Positions 33,008 through 42,447 of a DNA stretch of 64,000 nucleotides are shown piece after piece (the stretch's first letter is position 1; each line of letters starts with the position of its first letter). Source of the DNA: Sphaerosporella brunnea (Eukaryota > Ascomycota > Pezizomycetes > Pezizales > Pyronemataceae); the NCBI GenBank assembly GCA_008704415.1, contig VXIS01000015.1:124001-188000 (forward strand), in the 5' to 3' direction. The notes beneath the pieces were generated by a model. The model worked only from the letters and a program-made list of their open reading frames with translations. It was not told the origin of the DNA and did not search any database. The position numbers were made by a program, and so were the translations under genes.

Positions 33008-33015
33008 TTTTTTTT
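33008..33015 (+). terminator. Pol III terminator of tRNA-Gly
   Basis: A run of T directly after the discriminator base of tRNA-Gly, the standard RNA polymerase III stop signal. Confidence 0.7.
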
Positions 33016-33215
33016 TCTTTCAGCCAGCCAGAATATCGCAAAACCGTTGCTCTTCTCGACGGATGAGGATAATTTCACAGACGTGGATACATCGGACATC
33101 GCAGAAATGAAAGCAAGAGCCCTTTGTTCAAGGCGACGAAGACACCGGATATCCAAAGCACCTGCACCCAAACATAACCAACTCCAGAGGCCCAAAATCC
33201 GAAGAACACCCAAAT

Positions 33216-36200
33216 TTAAAGCTCATCATCATCATCGTCGTCGTCGCCGCCGCCACCGCCGTCACTCAGCACAATGGTAGTACCCGTGACCTTCCACGAC
33301 CCATCCTCAATCTCCTTCTCCACAGACGTCTGCGTCAGAGGACTCTCATTACGAAGCTGCGTCTCAAAAGCATCCTCCACCGACTCCGGGATGCTCTCGA
33401 CTTCATCGACATCATCGACATCATCGGCATCATCGACATCATCGGCATCATCGATATGCTCCTTCTCTTCCTTTTCATCCTCTTCCTCCGCAATTCTATC
33501 CTTCCCCTCAATCCTCATGCGATAAAACCTCGCAAGCGCCTTACGGCGCTGCTCCTGGGTCCAGCTCTCAACCACCAGCGCAAATTCCAGGACATTCTTA
33601 AAGCCGAGAATTTTGGCCGCGGTGCAGAACTGGCGCTTGCGGACGTCGAGCGGGGGTCGGAATTTGTATTGGAGTCTGTCCTCGACTTCCTCATCGAAGG
33701 CCTTCTTGTCGGCGGTGCTGATGTCCTGGGTGCTCTCCAAGGCGCGCTTCGATATCTGCGCTTCAACTTTACTGCTGCCGATAACTTCGGAGTTCTCGTG
33801 TGTATACGAGACACCTGCTTCTGCAAGGATAGCGGATATTGGGTTGTTCTTGGGAGGCGAGGGCTTTCGCTTGCGTCTCTTGGGGGCGTCGAGGTCTTCG
33901 GCAAGCTGAGAGATTGCGTGTAGCACGCCACCATCCTCATCGTTTTCTTCGGACCCGTCGCTGTCGCCGTCGTCAGCATCCGCGGCCATTTCGGCAACCA
34001 TCACGCCGGCTCTTCGTTCGGCGACGTTGGTCTTGTTCACAATTTCCTGCAGGATGGTGTTTTCTTGGAACGTGAACAGATTACTTAGACCAAAAAGCTC
34101 ACCCTTGTTTTCCTTGTCGCCCATGACACCAGTAAAGTATCTGCGCTCATTACTGGCGTCGTATCCGATGTTCGCCTGCTGCTGTTTGTAAATCTGGCGG
34201 GCATAAACAATCTCCTCAATGGTGCCCGAAGAGATGAGTCGGAAAACTTCAACATCCCGGGTTTGGCCGATTCGATAGGCGCGGTCTTGAGCTTGCAGAT
34301 CCCATGAGGGGTTCCAGTTTGGATCAAAGATGACGACCTTGTTGGCGGCGGTGATGTTCAGACCAACTCCACCAGCCTTCGTCGAGATGAGGAACACAAA
34401 CTGGTCTGGGTCGCTATTGAAATCATCCACCGCTTTCGCTCGATCGGCGAGTGGCATCTGACCGTCCAGATAGCAGACATTGTACTCCGTTTTCCTGAAC
34501 AGAGCGCGTAGGATATGAAGGAGATTCAGCGAATAGCTGAAGATCAGGACCTTATCGCCATTTTGAAACCAAAAACTGAGCAGCCGCTGTAATACGACCC
34601 ATTTTCCACACATTTGTGGGTCCATATAGTTGTACAGCCTTTCTCGCTGGGTCAACTCGCGCCATTTGTCTGGTAGACATGCTTGAAGCCTCTCCAGCTT
34701 CTCCGCATACACATCTGGGGCGTCGCTATTATCTGGGATCCAGTTTGCGAGGTGGTTCGACAACTTCTGCACCCACATGATGGCAGGAAAGACCAGCTCG
34801 TTGACCCTCCTTCCTTGCGCATCAGCACTGTGGCAGCAGCTACGCCTCTTTTTATCAGAGCCACAGTCGCACGGGTCGCTTCCGTCACGGATGAGCCTGA
34901 CTATTTCGCTGTCCAAATAGTTCTCGTACACCTCGCGCTGGGTCTCGGTGAGCGGACAGAACACGACCTTGTCACTCTTTTTCGGCAGCTGGTGCGCAAT
35001 CAAAGTCTTCATTCGTCGGAGAAACATCCGTGGCAGTAGATTCTTGACCAACATTGTGGCTACTTTGCGAGCCTTGCCGATCTGTGCGAATGTTGCATCA
35101 TGGGTTTGGCCGCGTCGAAGCGGCCCCGCGATTTTGCGTTCCCATTCACCGAGAGTTCCGATCGACCCGGGACGGCACCAGTTCAGAAGAGTCCACAGCT
35201 CTTCGTATTTATTCTGGATGGCAGTACCCGTGAGGCCGATACGGCAGAGGGCGTTAATCTCGTTCATGCGCTGAGTGGTTTCTGAGGACCGCTCCTTGAT
35301 CTTGTGGCATTCGTCTGCGATAACGCAGTCCCACTCGACCATGTTAACCTCTTGGTGCCTCAGACGATAGGTTTCGTAATTGGTTATCATGATCTCCAGG
35401 CTACCCTTCTTTGCCGCCTGAAGTGCCATCTCCTTATCCTCTTTGGTTCCATGGTAGACATAGACGTCCCACCAGCCCCAGGTTTCCAGCTCACTTTTCC
35501 AGTTACTGATGAGTGAGCTGGGACATATAACAAGGACCTTCGGATACCATCTGTGCTCGCCCGTACGTCTTCTGTGCTGTCGGATCTTGCGCATCCTTTT
35601 CGCATCACGCTCATCCCCCGTTTTTCCGAACGCCGCTGTCAGGAATGCGATCACCTGCACTGTCTTTCCCAGTCCCATATCATCTCCCAATATGCATCCT
35701 TCCTGGAACACAAAGTTCCTATGCATAAACTTGACACCATCTACCTGATAGTTCCGCAGGTATTGTGCAATGGAGCATGGGATGACACCCAAGGACTCCT
35801 CCATATGAATATCCTTATACGGCGCGCACGGTGGTACTTTAAACCTTGGACGGCTCTCCAGGTGCTCCAACCTCTCGTCATCGCTAAACTCAATATCTTC
35901 CCAACTCGGGGGGACCCTAAAAACCTCCGTCTGCACCCCCTCCTCAACCTCCAATTTCGCGCGATCCATCCGCTCCTTCTTTGCGCGTAGATACTCCGGC
36001 AGCGCTTTTTTTTCGTGCGCAAAATCATCACCCGAATAATTGTCGCCGCTAAATCGCCACTTTAAGTCCTGTCGCGTAGGTTTTTTGGGCGCTATGCGCC
36101 CGACGATTTGGACCGTCTTTGCGTTCTTTTTGTCGCGCGTGGTGGTGGCAGTGGTGCGCCGCCGCTTGTTTCCGCTGGCGACTTTTTGGGCTCGCTCAGC

Positions 36201-36542
36201 TTTGCGCCGCTTCCAGTTCGCGAGAATCGCGTCGTCTTCGGAGTCGTCGGTCATGACAGTGCGCTCGCCGTGCGATTTAGGGGGCCGCTGCGGGCGCACC
36301 CGTTCGTCTTCCTCTCCCTCATCGTCGCTGGGTTCTGGCTGAGAGCGTTTTGTGGCACGGGATTCTTGCGTTGAGGAGGTCGTGGGGGTCGTGGAGTGCC
36401 CGGGCTTTGGCGGGTTTGGAGGGTTTGGACGTGCGATGCCGGGAATGTCGTCCAAATCATCGTCGTCATAGTCATCGTAGTCTTCGGCGCGGTCGTGAGA
36501 TACTTCGACGGCGATGCCGGGAATGTCGTCTTCGTCTGACAT
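33216..36542 (-). CDS. SNF2-family ATPase, ERCC6L2-like
   Basis: Single exon, 1,108 residues. SNF2 motifs in order: I DDMGLGKTVQVIAFL, Ia VLVICPSSLISNW, II DECHKIK (a DE-C-H variant of DEAH), III GLTGTAIQN, then IV-VI in the second lobe with LISTKAGGVGLNITAANKV, FDPNWNPSWDLQAQDRAYRIGQ. The end of the ATPase is followed by VSYTHENSEVIGSSKVEAQIS, which resembles the conserved block after the motor in ERCC6L2/RAD26L DNA-repair translocases; that block decides the subfamily call over Rad26/CSB. A Cys cluster (CDCGSDKKRRSCCHS) interrupts lobe 2. The N-terminus is acidic with two DDIPGIA copies; an Asp/Glu repeat lies near the C-terminus. A 251-bp repeat sits 110 bp upstream. Confidence 0.88.
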   Translation of the reverse strand: MSDEDDIPGIAVEVSHDRAEDYDDYDDDDLDDIPGIARPNPPNPPKPGHSTTPTTSSTQESRATKRSQPEPSDDEGEEDERVRPQRPPKSHGERTVMTDDSEDDAILANWKRRKAERAQKVASGNKRRRTTATTTRDKKNAKTVQIVGRIAPKKPTRQDLKWRFSGDNYSGDDFAHEKKALPEYLRAKKERMDRAKLEVEEGVQTEVFRVPPSWEDIEFSDDERLEHLESRPRFKVPPCAPYKDIHMEESLGVIPCSIAQYLRNYQVDGVKFMHRNFVFQEGCILGDDMGLGKTVQVIAFLTAAFGKTGDERDAKRMRKIRQHRRRTGEHRWYPKVLVICPSSLISNWKSELETWGWWDVYVYHGTKEDKEMALQAAKKGSLEIMITNYETYRLRHQEVNMVEWDCVIADECHKIKERSSETTQRMNEINALCRIGLTGTAIQNKYEELWTLLNWCRPGSIGTLGEWERKIAGPLRRGQTHDATFAQIGKARKVATMLVKNLLPRMFLRRMKTLIAHQLPKKSDKVVFCPLTETQREVYENYLDSEIVRLIRDGSDPCDCGSDKKRRSCCHSADAQGRRVNELVFPAIMWVQKLSNHLANWIPDNSDAPDVYAEKLERLQACLPDKWRELTQRERLYNYMDPQMCGKWVVLQRLLSFWFQNGDKVLIFSYSLNLLHILRALFRKTEYNVCYLDGQMPLADRAKAVDDFNSDPDQFVFLISTKAGGVGLNITAANKVVIFDPNWNPSWDLQAQDRAYRIGQTRDVEVFRLISSGTIEEIVYARQIYKQQQANIGYDASNERRYFTGVMGDKENKGELFGLSNLFTFQENTILQEIVNKTNVAERRAGVMVAEMAADADDGDSDGSEENDEDGGVLHAISQLAEDLDAPKRRKRKPSPPKNNPISAILAEAGVSYTHENSEVIGSSKVEAQISKRALESTQDISTADKKAFDEEVEDRLQYKFRPPLDVRKRQFCTAAKILGFKNVLEFALVVESWTQEQRRKALARFYRMRIEGKDRIAEEEDEKEEKEHIDDADDVDDADDVDDVDEVESIPESVEDAFETQLRNESPLTQTSVEKEIEDGSWKVTGTTIVLSDGGGGGDDDDDDDEL
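33406..33456 (-). repeat. In-frame trinucleotide-type repeat (VDD/ADD)
   Basis: ATCGACATC/ATCGGCATC units in tandem encode repeated D-D-[VA] in the C-terminal tail of the SNF2 protein. It is the kind of tract that varies in length between strains. Confidence 0.8.
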
Positions 36543-36651
36543 TGTGGGGAGAGTGAGTATTCGCGTACGGAGATGAAGTGGGAAGGCGTGTGGATTGGGG
36601 AGAGACGCGACGCTGACGACACCGACGAGGTCACGCGCTTAAACTACTGTA

Positions 36652-36902
36652 CTCGGGTGTAGCTATAAGTCGTATAAGTCGGGTGCTCCCCGAACAAACA
36701 GCAACTGGCAACGATTGCTGCTAGAACTTTGTGAAGCTGGGGTGGCATCGTAGGCCTCCCTAGGGCCTTTTTGAGTGTTTTGAAGAAAAAATACCGACTT
36801 CTTCGTGAACGACAAAGGTCCTGGCATTGTTTGGTTGTATGGAGGAAAGAAGTCGGGTGCTCTTTGCATGTGTGTAACGGCACCCGAATTACCCTTGTAC
36901 CC
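36652..36902. repeat. 251-bp TA-flanked repeat, copy B
   Basis: Second copy of the repeat at 26406-26656, same orientation, flanked by TA at 36650-36651 and 36903-36904. It differs by a 9-bp GTATAAGTC duplication and other small indels. It lies 110 bp upstream of the SNF2 start codon. Confidence 0.75.
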
Positions 36903-36904
36903 TA

Positions 36905-37988
36905 GTACATAGGACATGCCGAGTGCTTTGCAGTGATCCAATCCATAACAACGATGTCAAGTGGACGGCTCATCAATATCGGGGATTGTACAATGTAGCT
37001 TGCCCGAGGCCACTTTTGAATTCTTGAAGAGGGGTCTGAAGCTCCTCCTACCTGGCGCTCATACTAAATGCCGCGGACCACATCCTTCCCTGGCTCGCAT
37101 GCTCCACTGGAGCCTTGGTCCAGATAAATTACCTGTCAGTGTGATTATAGGCGATCAAGGCTTGGATATTGGACACACAGAGTGGGAAGACGACGGCTTG
37201 GAGGCGGAATTTTGCTGTTGGTGGAAGTTTGGATTAATACGGTAAACCGCGCAATCTCCCACAATAGAACAGCACAGTACAAACAACCCATTCGCCACTC
37301 TACTCCCCTCATTTCTAGCGTCGAAAGTAGAAAAAAACGTCCGTCAAAACAAACTCCACCCACAGCCCAAGATGCCAACCCATTCCTGTAAGCGAGTGCT
37401 AGACTGTGAGGCATAGCTGGGACTGATATTCGCTCGAGCTGTGAGTGCGGTGCGTGAGAGTGCTGCTCAAACAGACATCACCCAACGCCATCTACTCTAG
37501 AGCATCTATGAGAACATTCTTTGAGGACTTTCCCTTTGTTAGGTTCACAGGACTCGAGGGGACTAGAAGCCTTCCCCTCGCTTTGTTGCGGCCCAATGAA
37601 CGATCACCTCACCGTTCTATTGTTGCCAAATAGACCGGACAGCCCCCCGTTGGATCTATTCGGCCGCTCTAGAGCGACGGGAAGGCCCCCACTGTTGTTT
37701 TCTCTCACAGCCTATCGCTTGATCTACAGCTAGGCTTTGATAAATCCCCATATCACATCGAGTTTTCTAGAGGTCCATCCCAAGCAAGAGTAGAGTAGTA
37801 ATTACATTGAAAGAAAAAAAAGCCGAGTTGAAACCAAAACCGGAAAGGGGGGGAAAAAGAGGTCGGCCCCCGTTATATCAGGAGAGAAATAAAATAAAAT
37901 CAGCCGCCTAATCTAAATGCCAGCAGCCCGTAACAATTCACAAAACAAGAACCACGGTATACCCATGTCCACCCATCGCACTCATCAC
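36905..37988. other. Intergenic, no gene seen
   Basis: A plus-strand frame at 36961-37245 has protein-like stretches but no family features and no neighbours that would complete it. The rest is the 3' flank of the GHITM gene with A-rich tracts near 37810-37860. Confidence 0.4.
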
Positions 37989-39192
37989 CTACCTCCTGTT
38001 CCTCCGCTGCTGTCCCGCAATGATCTGCACCAGCCTAACAAAGATCTACAAAAAGACATAACCGTTAGCCACCACCGCCACCCAGACCTCCGAACCCACC
38101 AAATCCGCCACCCCCCTTCCTGTGCCACTTTCCATCCTCATCCTTTTCCCATGCGCCCCAGAAGAGGAATATCGGGAAGAGACAGAGGGCTAGGCTTACA
38201 TTGATGAAGTCGAGCGTGAGGCTGATGCTCTCGTTGACGCAGTCCTTCTTTCTCTGGCCGAGCTCTACTTGTCGTGCGTGGTGCAACACCTTCTGGACGT
38301 CGTACAGAGTGAAGCCGCCAAAAAGTGCAAGACCACCGTAGAGGGACAGAGCTTCAGCGCCTGCCAGGGCACGACTACCGACTGGCAGAACCAATGGGGC
38401 GATGCTGGAGAGGGCGACGACCGCACAGCCAGCAAGGAGGGGACCACCGAGCCAGATGTATTTATCCTTCACACCATGTCAGCCAGCCAGCCGCAACGTT
38501 CGGCGGCGAGGGGAGGAACACACCTCCTTGGCAGTAGCAGCCACATAGCTGATACTTCCCATGATACCGACAGTATACAGTCCAGCTCTCGCCAGGATAG
38601 CCGGGTGATAGAAGAACAGCGGGGCGAGGACCAGGGCCTCGCTCATGTTGAATGCAGCCCAGAACGCATGCTTCTGGATGTAATTGTCGGGGTCTGTGTA
38701 CAGCGTTCCCATCATTGTACCGATACCGCCCACCAATCCAACACCTAACACCATCCATGGGTTCGCGGCCATCAAGCGGTAGCTCCAGCCGATGTTGTGC
38801 AACGTCTTCGCTGCAACGCCGATCATGCCCACGGATAGCGCGGTGTAGGTGAAGGTCTCCTTGAGGTACTGGCGCTCGAACGGCGGAATTCCGTCGCGTG
38901 TCTCCCGGTTAAAGAGGATGTTGGTCGCAAGAAGGGTTCCGCCGAAGATTCCAGCGCCATACAAGAGCTTGCGGTAAGCCTCTGCCTTGGAAGGCCTTGA
39001 GGTAATCGCAGGATCGGTAGTGAAGAACCGGCGGGAGGCGAAGGCGACATGCTTCGTGGTTGGGCCTGGGTTCGGGCGAGCCAGGGAACGGGGCACGGGG
39101 GAGCGAGCGAAAGTGGAGGTGCTGAAGGTGCGCGTGGTCTTGAGGGGCGCAAAAATCGCCGGGCGGCGGAGCGGGCTCAGAAGGAACTGCAT
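37989..39192 (-). CDS. Mitochondrial Bax-inhibitor-family protein (GHITM/MICS1-like)
   Basis: Exons 38524..39192, 38200..38466 and 37989..38045 give 330 residues. The N-terminus is rich in Arg/Ser/Phe with no acids for 45 residues, a mitochondrial targeting signal. The body has six to seven hydrophobic segments of the TMBIM/BI-1 fold, with YLKETFTYTALSVGMIGVAA, HAFWAAFNMSEALVLAPL, and LYGGLALFGGFTLYDVQKVL near the end. GHITM/MICS1 proteins sit in the mitochondrial inner membrane and affect cristae and calcium/proton exchange. The last exon restores the family tail INIFVRLVQII. If the last intron (38046..38199, GTAAGC...TTGTAG) is retained, the frame stays open and gives a different Trp/Gly-rich tail of 45 residues. 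Confidence 0.9.
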
Positions 39193-39714
39193 GCTGTTGT
39201 CTTGCTGTGTTTGCGATGTTTTGTTGCGATGAGGTCGTGGAAGGTGGGGGTTGGTTGCGGCGGAACGCCAGAGGTATGACGTTACCACCCGGTTGGGATG
39301 TTTCTAGAAAGGTCAGTTCGAAGAGTACGACCGTCCCACGTTTCCTGATCTTCCTCTCCTTAACCTCCTTCCCAAGAACAATTCCCGTCTCCTTCGCCTC
39401 CCTCCTCCGCTTCTTCTCACGCATACCGTAGAATTTCTGAACCACAACGCATTTTGAAATACGTCGCAAATTTAAAATACGCAGTTGTGGTGCTAGGGGG
39501 GTAGGCGGCGATAGCGCGACAACATCAGAAACACAATTTATTTTTGAGAAGCAAATTCACCATCATCCTCTTTTGCTAAAGCACCCTTTTCGCCAAGTAC
39601 GCAAAAGTTTCGGCCAGTCATCCTCGTGCAGAAGCCCACGCCGGTGGCGCTTTCCTTCCCTCTGATGCTCCCCCGAGCCCGTAACCGCGACCACCCCTGG
39701 CTCTAAATTACAAT
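39193..39714. other. Intergenic, no gene seen
   Basis: 5' flank of the GHITM gene. A basic minus-strand frame (39300-39470) has no family features and may be leader sequence. Confidence 0.4.
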
Positions 39715-41083
39715 TCAATCCTCCGCTGCCCCAAACATTGCTATCACCAATGTCTTTAGCAAGATCTGGTGGATCTTTGACATGCAGAAGATGGTCTTCT
39801 GGAAGGCCTTGTAAAAATGAGATCTGAGGGCTCGCTGTGAAGCCTTTCCCATGCATAGGCCACACAGTGAGCCATCAGAATTCGACGCTCGCGTACCTTG
39901 AAATTTGCTTTCCCCGGAAGTCACTGTGCCACTTCTCATCTAGTTTTTCCTCCAAGTGAGAAGAATTGGTAAGGGCCTGTTTGGATAGCTCGGTATTTCC
40001 CAACTTCAGAGCAGAAATACCGAGATGCCGTTTGGGTGACCTCGGTATCCAACTTCAACGGAACCGGAACCGTGAGGCTCTGCACGCGAAAATTTATACT
40101 GACCTCCAGAGGTCAGTTTCTCTCCGTATGGGCATCCATTTTCGCGTAGCCACACAATCTTTCGCGTATCCATAAATTATTCCCCGCTACCTACCGTCCA
40201 TTGTCCCCGCCACCGTCCATTATCCCCCTGCACCAACTCCAACGGTCAAAATTATTCACCATGAAACGCAACTACCAGTCCATCAGAAGCTCAACCTCCG
40301 AGTTTGAGTTTGTGAAAACTCAACAATAAAATGGTTGTGTTTGAGGGCAGGTATTCGGCGGCAGAGCGCCAGAGCATCAGGCTCTTGGAGGACTGTGTCG
40401 TTGGAATATGATGTCACTATGGTGGTACACGTCGATGACTTAGGGGTTCATCCAAACGTTCTCCCATCGGTGTCAGTAGCAGTTCGAGTTGCAACTACCG
40501 AGCTCGGTGTATCGAAAATTAGCTATCGATACCGATGTTAGAACGATACCGATACCGAGGCCTATCCAAACAGGCCCTAAAGAGTTCGTACAACGCGCGC
40601 CGACGGGGATGTCCTTGACGCTGAGGCCGTCCGCCTTGATATGGAGACCGCCGCCGCTGCTCTCGCTGTCGCCCATCATTTGACGATTCCGAGTCCCCGC
40701 TGGCAGGTCCTTGTGGACTCGCTGCTTGCTGGGCCCCAGAAGGCCGGTATTGGGGTGGTGGAGTAGGCAAATGGCTCGCCTCCTCCTGGACCTGATCGAT
40801 CAGATTGTAGTCCTCTGTGCCCATACCTTCGCTCAAAGTCAGTTCGGTCTTTTGTTAACGCAGCGCGACCGGACACCTACTGGCAGGCAATATTGTTCAC
40901 GTCGGCGGTGGTGTTGGTGGGATGGGGCGCCCGGCCATTTCTGATTGTGATGGGGCTGTGGAGAACAAAGTTCGTGGGAACCGGCACCCTGGTTAGCGAC
41001 AGATAGAGCTGGGTGTTACGTCGCGAACCGCGTGGGGCCGCTGTCTGTGCGGCAAACTCCCCCCCCTGTTCATGGTATGACAT
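39715..41083 (-). pseudogene. Unknown gene split by a Harbinger MITE
   Basis: Exon A 40881..41083, intron 49 nt (GTAGGT donor, CTGAC branch, TTTGAG acceptor), exon B 40578..40831, then the MITE, then exon C 39897..39969, intron 73 nt (GTACGC, CTGAT, CTCAG) and exon D 39715..39823. Ignoring the MITE and one TAA copy, all parts are in phase and give 212 residues. As it stands, the frame enters the MITE after ALYELF and stops 19 codons later, so the gene is probably inactive unless the MITE is spliced out. I do not recognise the protein: a Ser/Arg/Gln-rich middle, then helical segments SSHLEEKLDEKW and SHFYKAFQKTIFCMSKIHQ. Confidence 0.5.
39973..40577. mobile_element. PIF/Harbinger-type MITE, 605 bp
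   Basis: The left end GGGCCTGTTTGGATAGCTCGG and the right end, complement of GGGCCTGTTTGGATAGGCCTCGG, make terminal inverted repeats of about 23 bp. Flanks are TAA on both sides (39970-39972, 40578-40580). It includes a perfect 18-bp palindrome at 40099-40116. No transposase frame. It interrupts an exon of the gene at 39715-41083. Confidence 0.85.
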
Positions 41084-41143
41084 GGTATTAAACGTTCGCT
41101 CACGGAAGCACCGAACAACGTGGGTAAAACCCTGTACCACATA

Positions 41144-41545
41144 ATGATGCGCAAAGAGCGTCAGCTCAAGAAGGAGATTCACGAGCAAAAGGTGCAGTTT
41201 GAATCGCGCTTAAACGGGTTCAAGAGGGAGTTAGACTGGCAGCGTAATCGCAACTGTGCTTTAGTAGGTGCTTTCCAGATTGACGATTGTTCGAAGTTAA
41301 CATGTTGCCAGGAAGATACCGCGACCTTTGTGGCACTACGGGTCTTGAGCAATTGTGCGGTCGCGAAAGCAAAGAAAGAATTCTCGGACCCCGCAGCAAA
41401 CGGCACGAAGGCCAACTTTCTTCAAACCACTAGCCTTCTATCTCGTTCGACAAAGATATATTTCAAGAAGGCTTATGAGAACAGCCCCTCATTGGGCAGC
41501 TGCTTCACGGAAGCGAGTCACGTTGTGCGAGTCCCCAGACAGTAG
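41144..41545 (+). CDS. Uncertain open frame
   Basis: A 133-residue frame starting MMRKERQLKKEI with a charged, coiled-coil-like first 45 residues, then a Cys-containing part without known features. It starts 60 bp from the divergent disrupted gene. No splice partners or domain were seen; it may be chance or part of an old insertion. Confidence 0.25.
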   Translation: MMRKERQLKKEIHEQKVQFESRLNGFKRELDWQRNRNCALVGAFQIDDCSKLTCCQEDTATFVALRVLSNCAVAKAKKEFSDPAANGTKANFLQTTSLLSRSTKIYFKKAYENSPSLGSCFTEASHVVRVPRQ

Positions 41546-42447
41546 ATTTTAAACGTTCATTTATTTTGTTCGCTACTCCTTGCTATCGGTCGTCGATGTT
41601 CTATCCCGTAGGGTACGGAGCCCTATGTGTGTGGCTTGACATTCGCCACAGTGCGAGGTTACACACGGCGAAGGCGAGATTACCAAAGTTGTGGAGCCAT
41701 TGGCTTCTCAGCGTTTCGTGCTCAGTTCATGGCTGTGACTATTTTCTATTTTCTTTTGCACGATGGTTGCAGAAGCCCAATTTGTATGTATGTACTCATA
41801 ACCTGCAGAGTTCGCATGGTTACTTGCTTGGTCAGATCGAGAAGTGTGTGCAGTTTTTGGAGCTCCAGCTTTTTGTGCCATCTGGAGTTGATAAGGCTGG
41901 CATGCGACTCAAAGTTGCGCATTTTCGTTCTAACAATAACCAACCCACCGCCTGGATGTTGTCGACGGCCAAACGAATAAGATGGCTGGCTGTATGTTTG
42001 ACCGATTCAACCTACACTTAACTTAAGTACTTCTGCATCACAGTCGACTGTTGTGTCACTGCTGGCTTTACCGGCGGATGTTTGTGAATTTCTAATAGCG
42101 AGCACTCTCGGCGGACTGAATGCTCTAGATCTGCTTCTCCGTCCGCGGAAAGGAAGCAAGAAAAGGGCATCACTCCCTGCACGCTCCTCAGTGCCACCCC
42201 CCCCATCTTTACCCTCTTTCCTCTCTATCTATCTATCTGTCTGATCATATCCACGCGCAAACAGAGACCAAGTCGCCGAGCCCGGGAGCCCGACCGGTGT
42301 TTACCACACCCGATTCTTTCCCCGCCAAAACTGCCCCTTTTACCTTACCTGAGAATTTCGTCATCGTGCTCTTCACTGTTAGTATAGTAGCTTCGTCTGC
42401 ATCTAAAACACCATCGGAGCTTATCCGCCGCGAATTTTGGCAGCAAG
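41546..42447. other. 5' flank of the Zn2Cys6 factor
   Basis: No gene is supported. A CTAT microsatellite lies at 42222-42240. The last 200 bp are pyrimidine-rich, typical of a fungal promoter and leader. Confidence 0.45.
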
